From Duganella sp. Root1480D1 (GTDB lineage Bacteria > Pseudomonadota > Gammaproteobacteria > Burkholderiales > Burkholderiaceae_D): a stretch of DNA of 64,000 nucleotides. Every line of letters starts with the position of its first letter. Position 1 is the stretch's first letter. Shown one piece after another: positions 1-9,487 of this stretch. Both the position numbers and the translations under genes were made by a program. The notes beneath the pieces are model-generated. The model worked only from the letters and a program-made list of their open reading frames with translations. It searched no databases and had not been told where the DNA came from. Location of the stretch: the NCBI RefSeq assembly GCF_001427305.1, contig NZ_LMFZ01000023.1, positions 421,017 through 485,016 on the forward strand. The letters are read 5' to 3'.

Positions 1-2
1 AA

Positions 3-533
3 CTACGCGATCATTGGTACGGACTATTGCGCGAAGAGTGGTTGAACCCTGCCGAACAAGCCGACGCCACCTTCAAAAGAGCATGCGGTTTTCTTAATGA
101 AGCGCGCGATTTCCACGAGCTGCTTGGAGACTTCTATCACCCGCGCACATATGGGCATTACGGCGCTGACCCGAGCCAACCATCGTGGGAGTCCGTCGTT
201 TGGGAAATTAGTCGTGATTACGTTGGTCGGCGCTGGCGCGAGCTTAGGATCATGGAGGACGACGATCAGGGTGGACTCAAGGCTAGAGAAACGTTGGAGG
301 GTCGCCATCTCGATACCAAGATAAAGCTTGGTCCATCCCACGGTGCTGGCGACCAGACGGTGCCTCTACGTTCGGCAGAACATCAACTATTAATAGGCGG
401 TTTGAAAGGCGTATTTCGCCAGACTGGTTATGAGCACCAGGAGAGCTACAAGAATCAACTCGCGCTGAACAGCACGCTGTATTGCGTTATAAAGATAGCC
501 GGGAAGATGTGGTGGGTAAATGACGACAAGTAA
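3..533 (+). CDS. C-terminal part of an alpha/beta-hydrolase T6SS lipase effector (Tle-like), 5' end outside window
   Basis: The frame is open to the left edge, so only the last ~176 codons are present; the TTG at 27 is internal and not the true start. The fragment carries a GDQTVP motif near residue 115 (the acid-loop region of PGAP1/Tle-type lipases), followed by EHQ and a short basic tail, as in type VI secretion phospholipases. The nucleophile elbow lies outside the window. It overlaps the next gene by 14 bases, and that gene is a Tli4-type immunity protein, which is the strongest evidence for its role as an antibacterial lipase effector. Base composition is clearly more AT-rich than the genes after 1750, suggesting acquisition. 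The exact Tle subfamily cannot be decided from this piece. Confidence 0.6.
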   Translation, partial: LRDHWYGLLREEWLNPAEQADATFKRACGFLNEARDFHELLGDFYHPRTYGHYGADPSQPSWESVVWEISRDYVGRRWRELRIMEDDDQGGLKARETLEGRHLDTKIKLGPSHGAGDQTVPLRSAEHQLLIGGLKGVFRQTGYEHQESYKNQLALNSTLYCVIKIAGKMWWVNDDK

Positions 534-1608
534 AGCGCTTGGTCGCTCGATGCTTTTAGCCTCGTTGGTCGCCATTTCGACTTTGCTTTCCATTGAGAAG
601 AAGGGAAACGCGATGAAATCCTCGCCGACCAATAGAATGACCGAATTGTTCGAAACCACAAAGACCATTTGTATTGGGAGATTCGTACTCGATGTCCCAG
701 CGGAATCTGAGGTCATCTTCGGCCCCGCTAGATTGCCTTATCTCATTGAGCTGCGGTCGAATGCGGTAAGCGATTTTGACGAAGTTATCGCAGGGCGGTT
801 GAAGGAAATTACACTAAACGATTTTCCTCGTGCACGCGGCCCATTGATAAAGCCTGATTCGATGTTCGGAAAAGTCATCAACGGCGCCGTTAATAACCAA
901 AGAATAGTCTTCGGTGCAAGCAAGGGTATCGGTTCCTTCTACTCCATTGAATCCATCCAGATGGTAGGGCATAGTCTATACGTCCAGAGCACAATGGCGT
1001 ATGGCGACGACTACCGCGAGTCAATCGCCCAGCTCAATGCCGTTGCGCCTCTTTTACAGCCTCGACGCGACGACGAAGTTCCGACAGTACCGGGCGTGTG
1101 CCTTGAGGGAGCATTCATCAACGAGCCGGGGACGCCAATTTACGAGGCTGTTTCGTTGGGTGTTAGGCTTCGCAAATACCCAGACGTCCATCTTTCCCTC
1201 GAAATGACTAAGAAGTTCCTCAAGGTTGAAGGTGACTCGCTGGAAGCTCGGGCCAATGAGGCGGAGAAAGATGCCAGACGATCTGGGGCAGGAAGTTGGT
1301 ATGACCGAGTGAAAGTGTTTCGCCGTGGAGAGCGGAAAATCGGTCAATGGTCGGGCTCGGAATATCTGGCAAGGAAGCCAGCGATTGGCCAAGTGCACGA
1401 TTCGCATGAGTTTGCATATTTCTCCCACGGGGAATCCGGAAATCCTATGGTACCGGCCTTGGATATTGAACTCGACACCGGGGTGAAGAACAACAAGGTT
1501 GGCGGCATGCAAACCAGCATTACTGATGACGAGGCAATTTACTTGTGGGACAAGATAACTTCGTCCCTCAGGCCAAGGCCGACGTCAGGGGGACATGCCA
1601 GAAAATGA
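520..1608 (+). CDS. Tli4-family T6SS immunity protein
   Basis: This 362-residue protein has a hydrophobic N-terminus (signal-peptide-like, about residues 9-31), which would send it to the periplasm, where lipase effectors act. The body fits the two-domain Tli4 immunity family: an early CIGRFVLDVP segment, then a second half opening with VPGVCLEGAF and a PDVHLSLEM strand. It starts inside the 3' end of the upstream lipase gene (ATG at 520, upstream stop at 531-533), the usual effector-immunity coupling. Its role would be to bind and neutralise the cognate lipase in the producer and its kin. The family call is from sequence style and neighbourhood. The low GC matches the effector. Confidence 0.75.
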   Translation: MTTSKALGRSMLLASLVAISTLLSIEKKGNAMKSSPTNRMTELFETTKTICIGRFVLDVPAESEVIFGPARLPYLIELRSNAVSDFDEVIAGRLKEITLNDFPRARGPLIKPDSMFGKVINGAVNNQRIVFGASKGIGSFYSIESIQMVGHSLYVQSTMAYGDDYRESIAQLNAVAPLLQPRRDDEVPTVPGVCLEGAFINEPGTPIYEAVSLGVRLRKYPDVHLSLEMTKKFLKVEGDSLEARANEAEKDARRSGAGSWYDRVKVFRRGERKIGQWSGSEYLARKPAIGQVHDSHEFAYFSHGESGNPMVPALDIELDTGVKNNKVGGMQTSITDDEAIYLWDKITSSLRPRPTSGGHARK

Positions 1609-1750
1609 TGACTTTCTGTGCCGATGTCAAAGTCAACGTCAACCATGCCATGCAAGCGTTCCAAGTCGATCTGGGCCATGATGTCTGCCTGCTCCGCTGG
1701 AATTTGGCCAGTGGCGGCAATTTCGCGCTATGTCCGCCGCAACGGAAGGA

Positions 1751-2680
1751 TCAGTTCAGCACCTTGCGTGAGCGCTTGGCGCGGTACATCTCGGCATCGG
1801 CAATCGCGAGGGCTTCCTCCAGGTCGATGCCGGGCTTGCGCATCGCCATGCCGATCGAGGCCCGCACGTCGTAGCCGGCCAGCGTTTCCTGCACCCGCAG
1901 CAGCATGGCCTGGGCGTCGAAATAATCGCATTCGACCATCAGCATCGCAAACTCGTCGCCGCCCATGCGCGCCACCACGTCCGAACCACGCGTGACTTCC
2001 TTCAGGGCCTTGCTGCAACGGATCAGCAAGGCATCGCCCGAGGCATAACCCTGGGTATCGTTATAAAACCTGAGGTCATCCAGGTCGATCGACACCACGC
2101 AGGCCGGGTGGCCATAACGGCGGCAACGCTCATCCTCGCGCACCATCAGCATGTCCCAGCCGCGACGGTTATACAGGCCGGTCAGTTCATCGCGGGTAAT
2201 GTCCACGTCCATCCGCTCAGCCTTGCGCGCCGCTTCGGTGCTGGCCAGTTCTGCTTCCAGCAAGCCGCCCAGCAGCTCGCCCATCAGTACCACCATGTCC
2301 TTGTCTTCGCGGATGCGCTCCGGTTGCGGCTCGGGATCGATGGCGCACAGGGTGCCGAACAGGGTGCCGTCGGCCCGCCGCAGCGGTACGCCCACATAGG
2401 CGCCTACGGTGATCTTGTCGGTGATCGGGGCCTGTGCATAGGCCGGCTCGCTTGCCACATCGGGCGCAATGTGCGGCCCCTGGCCTTCCACCATGCGTGA
2501 ACACAAGGTTTCCGCCCAACTATAAACCTGGCCTGCCTTGACGCCATAGCCATGGTCGTCGGCGAACAGCACGATCCAGTCTTTCCCGTCGGTACGAGTG
2601 ACCATCCACAATTTGAAGCCCAGGCGCTGCCGAAGGAATTGCATGGTGGCCTTGGAAGCGGCCGCAAAATCGTTCATCAT
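1751..2680 (-). CDS. GAF-GGDEF diguanylate cyclase
   Basis: A 309-residue soluble protein with an N-terminal GAF sensor domain (about residues 10-150, with VGVPLRRADGTLFGTLCAID typical of GAF) and a C-terminal GGDEF domain (about 165-305). The catalytic RMGGDEF is intact near residue 239, so it should make c-di-GMP from two GTP. No RxxD inhibitory site is obvious. I start at the ATG at 2680 because GAGG sits 6 bases upstream; the frame stays open further but without a ribosome site. It is divergent from the dienelactone hydrolase gene with about 100 bases between them. The GAF ligand is unknown. Confidence 0.85.
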   Translation of the reverse strand: MMNDFAAASKATMQFLRQRLGFKLWMVTRTDGKDWIVLFADDHGYGVKAGQVYSWAETLCSRMVEGQGPHIAPDVASEPAYAQAPITDKITVGAYVGVPLRRADGTLFGTLCAIDPEPQPERIREDKDMVVLMGELLGGLLEAELASTEAARKAERMDVDITRDELTGLYNRRGWDMLMVREDERCRRYGHPACVVSIDLDDLRFYNDTQGYASGDALLIRCSKALKEVTRGSDVVARMGGDEFAMLMVECDYFDAQAMLLRVQETLAGYDVRASIGMAMRKPGIDLEEALAIADAEMYRAKRSRKVLN

Positions 2681-2780
2681 TGCTTGCCTCATCAATAGCT
2701 GGTTCCGGCTCGGAGTCGAAATGTCATTATGCACCGGTCGGAGTAGACTTGACAGCGCTAATTTACCTGGAGATCGACAG

Positions 2781-3671
2781 ATGACCCGCCTGACCGCCAA
2801 GGATTTTGAACCGGAAGTATTGGAGCTGTTCGACAAATATGTGCACGGCCAGTTGAGCCGCCGCGATTTCATTGCCTCGGCCACGCGCCATGCAGTGGCC
2901 GGCGCTACCGGCGCCAGCCTGCTGGCCACCCTGGCGCCCAGCTTCGCCGCCCCGCTGGTGGCGGCCGACGACAAGCGCCTCAAGGCCGGCTACCTTGAAT
3001 ATCCGTCGCCGCAAGGCTACGGCAAGCTGCGTGGCTACCTGGTGCAGCCGGCCGCAGCCAAGGGCAAGCTGCCTGCCGTGCTGGTGGTGCATGAGAACCG
3101 CGGCCTGAATCCGCATATCGAGGACATCACGCGGCGCCTGGCGCTGGACGGTTTCCTGGTTTTTGCCCCGGATGCCCTGTTCCCGCTGGGCGGCTATCCC
3201 GGCGACGAAGACAAGGCGCGCGAACTGTTTGCCAAGCTCGACCAGGCCAAGACCCGCGCCGACTTCCTGGCTGCCGAGCAAATCCTCAAGGCGCATCCGG
3301 CGGCCAATGGCAAGGTCGGCGTGGTGGGCTTCTGCTATGGCGGCGGCATGGCCAACTACCTGGCCACCATGGTGCCGGGGCTGGCAGCAGCAGTTCCCTT
3401 CTACGGCGCCCAGCCTCCAGCCGCCGATGTGCCGAAGATCAAGGCCCCATTGCTGGTCCACGACGCCGGCAACGATGCCCGCATTCTGGCTGGCTGGCCA
3501 GCTTACGAAGCGGCGTTGAAGGCGGCCGGTACCCGCTACGAGCACTTCGTCTACCCCGGCGTCGAGCACGGCTTCAATAACGACACCACGCCGCGCTACG
3601 ACGAAGCCGCTGCCAAGCTGGCCTGGCAGCGCACGGTGGACTTCCTGCGCCAGCACCTCGCTACTTCGTAA
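2781..3671 (+). CDS. dienelactone hydrolase family protein, Tat-exported
   Basis: An alpha/beta hydrolase of 296 residues resembling the YghX/dienelactone hydrolase group. The nucleophile elbow GFCYGGG places catalytic Cys at residue 185; the acid (DAGNDA) and histidine (GVEHGF) follow in the right order. The N-terminus has a twin-arginine motif SRRDF (residues 26-30) before a hydrophobic stretch, so export through Tat to the periplasm is likely. The start at 2781 follows CTGGAGA. The last 11 bases overlap the convergent acylase gene. The substrate is not deducible; family members hydrolyse lactones or esters. Confidence 0.85.
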   Translation: MTRLTAKDFEPEVLELFDKYVHGQLSRRDFIASATRHAVAGATGASLLATLAPSFAAPLVAADDKRLKAGYLEYPSPQGYGKLRGYLVQPAAAKGKLPAVLVVHENRGLNPHIEDITRRLALDGFLVFAPDALFPLGGYPGDEDKARELFAKLDQAKTRADFLAAEQILKAHPAANGKVGVVGFCYGGGMANYLATMVPGLAAAVPFYGAQPPAADVPKIKAPLLVHDAGNDARILAGWPAYEAALKAAGTRYEHFVYPGVEHGFNNDTTPRYDEAAAKLAWQRTVDFLRQHLATS

Positions 3672-6048
3672 ACGTCAGCGTATATGCCGCTGCTCCGGGC
3701 AGCAGCGGCGTGGCCTTGCCGGCTACCCAATCGGCATGGCCGGCAAGGAAGAATGGCGACAAGGGGTGGCCGCTCTGGCCGCCCGGCATATTGAACAGGC
3801 CCTGCTCCTCGCGCCCCGGCGACACCGTCATGCGCTCGGACTGGCCGAACGCCGGCCCCGCCACGCGCGGCATATTGCTGTCGCCCGGAAGCTGGTCGGG
3901 TGGCACGCTAAGCCACTTCTTCAGCATCGGCATCGCGCCGGCTATCGGGTGCGCAATCGTGGCGGTGTTGCGCACGCCCCAGGTGGCGGAAGCCAGCGGC
4001 TTGCCGCCCGCCGTCAGGTGTTCGATGGTACGGTCCAGCGCGGCAAGTTGCAGCGCCTTCCAGTTTGCGTAACCCTGCGGCAGCCAGCCGCCCGGCTGTT
4101 CGTCCAGCAGGCGCCCCAGCACCACCGGCCAGCGGCTGGATGCGGCGCGCATATTGGCATCCTTGTTCAACTTGGCCAGCTCGATATTGGCGCCGCCATA
4201 CAGCAGCTCATACAGCGACCACATAAAGGCACGGCTGGCGCGGTAGGACACCGAATCCACGCTGGCATGGCCATTCCAGTTGTCTTTCAACAGGCGCGCC
4301 AGCTCGGTGCGCTGCGGCTTGCCTTTCACCGCTTCGGCATCCAGCACGGCCAGCGCGCGCTCGCGCCATTGGGCGATGAACAGTGCCCGGTCGTCCAGCG
4401 TCACACTGTAGACGCCCTTCTCGTCGGTCTTGTCGCCCAAGGCGGACAGCGCATCGCGCGCCTGCCTGGTGCGCGCGCCCAAATCGAAACCGCCGTCGCC
4501 CAGCTTGACGGAGTCTGCGCCCAACAGCTGGCGGCTGTTGGCTGTCACCAGCTGGCCATTCTCCGGATTGCGCACCGAAGGATAGGCGGCGGCCGGCAGC
4601 AAGCCTTGCCAGCCGCGCGTGCTGCCGTTGGCCGACAGCGGGTAGCTGGAATCGACCGGCGTGGCAGGCCGCTGCGGCAGCGGGCCGACAATGGTCCAGC
4701 CGATATTGCCATTGCTGTCGCCCGCCACCAGGTTTTGCGCCGGCATGCCGACTTTCGGCGCCAGCGCCAGCGCTTCGGCGACGCTGTCCACTTCTTCCAT
4801 ATGGCGGATCGCCAGGTTGACGGCTTTCACATCGTGCGCCACCCAGTGCACCGCATATTCGCGGCCGCCGGACTGCATGATCGGGCCCAGCGAGGTCTCG
4901 CGCACTTGCATGGTGACGGCCGGCTGGCCTTTGACCAGGATGGTCTCGTCATGTACCACCGGCGTTTCCCAGCCGCCCGGCAGCTTGGCCTGGCCGGGGC
5001 GGTCCTTGGCCGAACCGACTTCCACCAGGTCGACGTAGTCGCCATAACTGTTGGTGAAGCCCCAGGCCACATTGCCATTGCTGCCCGCCACCACGGCCGG
5101 CACACCCGGAATGCTGACGCCGACGACGCGGCGCGTGCTGCCATGTTGTGCCGGCACTTGCAGCAACAGTCGATACCAGGTGTTGGCCAGCTTGATTCCC
5201 AGGTGCATATCGTCCGACACAATGGCACCGCCGGTGCTGCTGCGCTTGCCGGACACTGCCCAGTTATTGCTGCCTACGCCATCGACGAAAGCCGCAGCGG
5301 CCAGCGTGGCGGGTTCCTGGGCCACGCCCTTGCCCCACCAGTCCGGCGCGCGCGCCGGGATCGGCGCATCCGGCGGCGGCGGGCTGGCGGCATCCAGCGG
5401 CGCATCCCATTGGGTGCTGGCCGGCAGCAGGAAAGCCAGTTGCTCGGCGTTGGCGTGCTCCTTCAGCCAGCCACGGGCCAACTCGCGGCCGATGCCCGTC
5501 ACTTGCAGGTCGATATACATTGCCCAGGCCACCAGGAAGGAGTCTTCCAGCGCCCAGGCGCGCGGGCCGGCGCCCACCAGGCCATATTCGAAAGGACGAT
5601 TGCCAAGCGCATTCAAGCCATCGTTGACGCCTGCCGTGTAGCGCTCCAGCAGTTGGCGGTCGGGCGCCGGCATGGCCTCGATCGCCTGCGTAGCGCGGGC
5701 ACGGAAGCGGTGCAGGCGGTTGATGCGGTCCGTCGCCAGCGCCTTGTCGCCAAACAGTTCGGACAGTTCGCCGGCCGGCATGCGGCGCAGCAGGTCCATC
5801 TGGAAGAAGCGGTCCTGGGCATGTACGAAGCCGGTCGCGTAGGCCACGTCGTTGCGGTCGCCGCCGGAGATGGAAGGAACGCCCTTGTCGTCGCGGGTCA
5901 CCGTCACGTTGCCGGCAAGTCCGGCGGCAGTGCGCCGGCCATCGAGCTGGGCCAGGCTGCCACGCAAGAAGAACCAGAGCCCCAGCACCAGGACCAGCAG
6001 CAGCACCAATATTGCGAGGACAAGACGTTTCAGCCATAACTTCGCCAT
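3661..6048 (-). CDS. penicillin acylase family N-terminal-nucleophile hydrolase
   Basis: A 795-residue Ntn hydrolase precursor. A membrane-spanning or uncleaved signal segment lies at about residues 8-28. The alpha chain region ends near VDGVGSNNWAVSG, where autocleavage would expose catalytic Ser260 at the start of the beta chain; the oxyanion and substrate regions (DMHLG, GFTNSYGDYVDL) follow as in the family. Members hydrolyse amide bonds of beta-lactam side chains or acyl-homoserine lactones, so quorum quenching is possible but unproven. I chose ATG 6048 over the upstream TTG because GGGG lies 8 bases before it. Convergent with, and overlapping by 11 bases, the dienelactone hydrolase gene. 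Confidence 0.85.
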   Translation of the reverse strand: MAKLWLKRLVLAILVLLLVLVLGLWFFLRGSLAQLDGRRTAAGLAGNVTVTRDDKGVPSISGGDRNDVAYATGFVHAQDRFFQMDLLRRMPAGELSELFGDKALATDRINRLHRFRARATQAIEAMPAPDRQLLERYTAGVNDGLNALGNRPFEYGLVGAGPRAWALEDSFLVAWAMYIDLQVTGIGRELARGWLKEHANAEQLAFLLPASTQWDAPLDAASPPPPDAPIPARAPDWWGKGVAQEPATLAAAAFVDGVGSNNWAVSGKRSSTGGAIVSDDMHLGIKLANTWYRLLLQVPAQHGSTRRVVGVSIPGVPAVVAGSNGNVAWGFTNSYGDYVDLVEVGSAKDRPGQAKLPGGWETPVVHDETILVKGQPAVTMQVRETSLGPIMQSGGREYAVHWVAHDVKAVNLAIRHMEEVDSVAEALALAPKVGMPAQNLVAGDSNGNIGWTIVGPLPQRPATPVDSSYPLSANGSTRGWQGLLPAAAYPSVRNPENGQLVTANSRQLLGADSVKLGDGGFDLGARTRQARDALSALGDKTDEKGVYSVTLDDRALFIAQWRERALAVLDAEAVKGKPQRTELARLLKDNWNGHASVDSVSYRASRAFMWSLYELLYGGANIELAKLNKDANMRAASSRWPVVLGRLLDEQPGGWLPQGYANWKALQLAALDRTIEHLTAGGKPLASATWGVRNTATIAHPIAGAMPMLKKWLSVPPDQLPGDSNMPRVAGPAFGQSERMTVSPGREEQGLFNMPGGQSGHPLSPFFLAGHADWVAGKATPLLPGAAAYTLTFTK

Positions 6049-6216
6049 CGGCAAACCCCATTGTTATATTGTTGCTTCAAATCTTGCCAGAAATCCAAAT
6101 GGAACGGCAGGGAAATTGTTTAACCGTGCTACAGTGGGCTGGTTCAAGGCGGTCATTGGCCTGGGCCAAACCTGCGAAGGGGCCCGGCTGGGCGCATTCG
6201 CGGCGCTTTCGGCCAG

Positions 6217-9200
6217 CTAGGTGCCGGTTGGCGCGTGGCCGTCGCCGCCATGCGTCAAGGCATGGTAGCGGAAGGCTTCGCGGATATTGTCGCGCAGTGC
6301 CTGGTCGTCCCAAGGCTTGGTATAGAAGCGGTAAATCTCACCGCGGTTGATGGCGTTCAGCACGGACTCCAGTTCGGCATAGCCGGACAGGATGATGCGC
6401 ACCGTGCCCGGGTACAGCTTGCGCACCCGGCTCAGGAACTCGGTGCCGTTCATGTCCGGCATGCGCTGGTCGCTGACCACCACCTGCACTTCATGGGTGG
6501 CCAACATGGAGAACGCTTCCTGTGCATTGTGCGCCGCCAGGATCCTGTAGCCATCGCGCCGCAATAGCCGCATCAGGGACGACAGCACATTCGGCTCGTC
6601 ATCGAGCAGCAGCAAAGTGCCCTTGCGGTCCTCCGCCGCCCGCAGCGCCGGCTGGCGCGATTGCTCCTGCTTCAGCAAGGCGGCGAAAGCCTCCGGCATA
6701 ATCGGTTGGCTGAGGTGGTAGCCCTGGGCTTCATCACAGTTATAGCGCTGCAGATAGGCCAGTTGCCCTTCCGTCTCCACGCCTTCGGCAATGATGCGGA
6801 AGTCGAGGCTGTGGCCCAGCGAAATCACCGAGCGCACGATGGCCGCCACCGTGGGGTCGCCCAGCATGTCGCGCACGAAGGACTGGTCGATTTTCAGGTA
6901 GTCGATGGGGAATAGCTTGAGGTAGGCCAGGCTGGAATAACCGGTGCCAAAGTCGTCGATCGAGATCCCCACCCCGACCTTCTTCAGGCGCTGCACGGCG
7001 ACCACCGCCTCATCGGCGTTCTGCATCATCATGCTCTCGGTCAGCTCCAGTTCGAGGTATTGGGCCTGCAGGCCGGTGCTGCGCAGCGCCTCCACCACCT
7101 CGTCAGCCAGGTTCTTGTCGCGGAACTGGCGTGCCGAAACATTCACTGCCACCCGTAACGGCCGCAGCCCGGCGTCCTGCCAGGCCTTGTTCTGCGCGCA
7201 GGCGGCGTTGATCACCCAGCGCCCCAGCGCCACGATCAGGCCCGTTTCTTCGGCCACGCCAATGAAGCGCCCCGGAGGGATCAGGCCCATGGTCGGATGG
7301 CGCCAGCGCAGCAGAGCTTCGACGCCGGAGATTTCGCCGCTGGCTACATTCATCTTGGGCTGGTAGACCAGGAACATTTCACCGCGCGCCAGGGCGCCGC
7401 GCAGTTCGTTTTCAATGGCGGCCCGCTCCACGATGCGCGCATGCATGGCAGGCTCGTAGAACTGCACCTGGTTGCGGCCGCTCTCCTTGGCGCGGTACAT
7501 GGCAATGTCGGCATAGCGCATCAGGAGCTGCGGATCGGTGCTGTCGGCCGGGTACAGCGCCACGCCCATGCTGCAGGTCACCGTATGCTCCTGCCCCGCC
7601 AGCTGCATCGGCGCCGACACGCTGTCGATAATCTTGCTCAGCATGGCTTGCGATGGCGTCGCATCGTGGCTATCGAGCAGCACCAGCACGAATTCATCGC
7701 CGCCCATGCGCGCCACGGTGTCGGTGTCGCGCACGCTGGAGCGCAGGCGGCCAGCCACGGTGCGCAGCAGTTCGTCGCCGGCCCCGTGGCCCTGGTTGTC
7801 GTTGACCAGCTTGAAGTTGTCCAGGTCGAGGAAAGCTACCCACACCGTGTGGCCATAGCGCTGCGCATAGCTGATCGCTTGCGCCAGGCGGTCGCCGCAC
7901 AGGTTGCGGTTGGGCAGGCCGGTCAGTGCATCGTGGCTGGCCTGGTGCTCGAGCTGCGCCTGGTAATCCATGGTGGAGGTCATGTCGGTCAGCACGCAGA
8001 CCCGGTGCGTGTGCTGGCCTTCGCTGCCGCCAACGGGCGCCACGTGCAATTGCGCCCACCAGCTGCGGCCATCGCGGTGGCGGCCGCGCAGCATGAGCTG
8101 CACATCGCTTTGGCCATGCACCGCCGCATGCAGGGCGGCTTGGGCCGCCGCATCATCCCGGTCGGCCAGCAATTGCTCAAGGCTGCGGCCGGCCAGTTCG
8201 CCGGCCGCATCGCCGGTCAGCTCGGCCAGCGCCTGGTTGGCGTATTCGATGGTATCGCTGCCGTCATGGATAGCGGTGATGGCAATTGCATTCACGCTCG
8301 ATTCCAGCGCGCGGTTATGTAACTGCAGCATCAGCTCGACCTGCTTGCGCTCCGACACATCCTCGATGGTGCCGAGCAGGCCGATGGTCTTGCCAGCCTG
8401 GTCGTGCAGGGGCAGCTTGTTGATCAGGAACCAGTGCACGCTGCCGTCGGCGAACAACAGGTGGTCTTCGCGATTCAGCTCAGGCACACCACTGTGGATG
8501 ATCTTGGCATCGTCGGCGCGGATGCGCTCCGCGTTATGCGACCAGGGGAAATCGAAATCGCTCTTGCCCACGACCGCTTCCTGCGACGACAGGCCGGCCG
8601 CTCGCAGGAACACGTCATTGCAGCCGCGGTACCGCAAGTCCAGGTCCTTCCAGAAGATCTGGTGCGGGATATGGTCGACCACCAGTTGCGTCATCTCCTG
8701 CGATTCATGCAGGGCCTTTTCGACCCGCAGGCGCCGGGTCACGTCGTGGGCGAACACGAAGCGTGCCTTATGCCCTGCCATCAGCAAAGGATGCGAGGAG
8801 ATCTCGACCTGGATCAGGCGGCCATCCTTGCAGCGATGGGTCCAGGCGCCGGATTGCTGCGCCGCGGCCTGCGGTGAAGTCTCCAGGTCGTCATGCAGAC
8901 GCTCCAGCTCGTGGTCGGGGCGGATGTCCTCGATCGTCATCTCGAGGAATTCTTCCTCGCTGTAGCCGTAAATCGCCACCGCCGCGCGATTCACCACCAG
9001 GAAACGCAGGGTGGCCACGTCGTACACCCACATGGCATGCGGGTGATGGTCGAACAGGCGCTTGAAGCGCAGCCGCGAACCATAGGAATCGGCCTCGGGC
9101 AGCGGGGTGACGATGCAGCGGAAGCATTCGGGCTGGGCGCCATGCCCGGCGTAGTATTCCAGCGCCAGCGAAACCGGGGCACCGTCGCCATCCTTCTCGC

Positions 9201-9468
9201 ACAATGCCAGCTCGCCGCGCCACACGCCGCGCTGCTTGGCCTCGGGAATGGCATCGTCGCGCAGTTCGGCGGCGGCCCAGCTGCGGAACAAGCCGAACGC
9301 CTTCTCCCCGGAGCCGAGCTCCTCTGCCAACCGTCGCGCATGGGCGTTCGCGGCAAGCAAAGTGCCATCGGCATCCATCATAAAAGCCAAGTTGGGGCTG
9401 TGTTCATACACCGCGGTGAATGCATCCAGCCTGGTCCTTCCGGGCGAAGCGAGAGAAGCCCTATCCAT
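6217..9468 (-). CDS. PAS(x4)-GGDEF-EAL-receiver protein
   Basis: A 1083-residue signalling protein without obvious membrane segments. Order: four PAS-like domains (about 18-118, 134-250, 262-378, 385-492), GGDEF (505-668, RMGGDEF near 587), EAL (678-922, EALLRWRHP near 717, DDFGTGYSS present) and a C-terminal response-regulator receiver (948-1065, phospho-acceptor Asp near 998 in SDQRMP). Both cyclase and phosphodiesterase signatures look intact, so it could make or degrade c-di-GMP depending on input. A receiver at the C-terminus rather than the N-terminus is less common; this one resembles RpfG-type receivers. No partner histidine kinase is in the window. It probably forms its own transcription unit. 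Confidence 0.9.
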   Translation of the reverse strand: MDRASLASPGRTRLDAFTAVYEHSPNLAFMMDADGTLLAANAHARRLAEELGSGEKAFGLFRSWAAAELRDDAIPEAKQRGVWRGELALCEKDGDGAPVSLALEYYAGHGAQPECFRCIVTPLPEADSYGSRLRFKRLFDHHPHAMWVYDVATLRFLVVNRAAVAIYGYSEEEFLEMTIEDIRPDHELERLHDDLETSPQAAAQQSGAWTHRCKDGRLIQVEISSHPLLMAGHKARFVFAHDVTRRLRVEKALHESQEMTQLVVDHIPHQIFWKDLDLRYRGCNDVFLRAAGLSSQEAVVGKSDFDFPWSHNAERIRADDAKIIHSGVPELNREDHLLFADGSVHWFLINKLPLHDQAGKTIGLLGTIEDVSERKQVELMLQLHNRALESSVNAIAITAIHDGSDTIEYANQALAELTGDAAGELAGRSLEQLLADRDDAAAQAALHAAVHGQSDVQLMLRGRHRDGRSWWAQLHVAPVGGSEGQHTHRVCVLTDMTSTMDYQAQLEHQASHDALTGLPNRNLCGDRLAQAISYAQRYGHTVWVAFLDLDNFKLVNDNQGHGAGDELLRTVAGRLRSSVRDTDTVARMGGDEFVLVLLDSHDATPSQAMLSKIIDSVSAPMQLAGQEHTVTCSMGVALYPADSTDPQLLMRYADIAMYRAKESGRNQVQFYEPAMHARIVERAAIENELRGALARGEMFLVYQPKMNVASGEISGVEALLRWRHPTMGLIPPGRFIGVAEETGLIVALGRWVINAACAQNKAWQDAGLRPLRVAVNVSARQFRDKNLADEVVEALRSTGLQAQYLELELTESMMMQNADEAVVAVQRLKKVGVGISIDDFGTGYSSLAYLKLFPIDYLKIDQSFVRDMLGDPTVAAIVRSVISLGHSLDFRIIAEGVETEGQLAYLQRYNCDEAQGYHLSQPIMPEAFAALLKQEQSRQPALRAAEDRKGTLLLLDDEPNVLSSLMRLLRRDGYRILAAHNAQEAFSMLATHEVQVVVSDQRMPDMNGTEFLSRVRKLYPGTVRIILSGYAELESVLNAINRGEIYRFYTKPWDDQALRDNIREAFRYHALTHGGDGHAPTGT

Positions 9469-9487
9469 GCGACCGATGGTAGCAGAA

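Noticed and set aside
1609..1750. Possible small gene or remnant after the immunity gene
   Set aside because: Short open frames on both strands have no ribosome site or recognisable similarity.
3736..6039. Rightward open frame of about 767 codons opposite the penicillin-acylase gene
   Set aside because: It is the antisense shadow of a high-GC gene: low-complexity, His/Arg/Gln-rich, no domain, no ribosome site. The leftward frame has a full enzyme with catalytic Ser.
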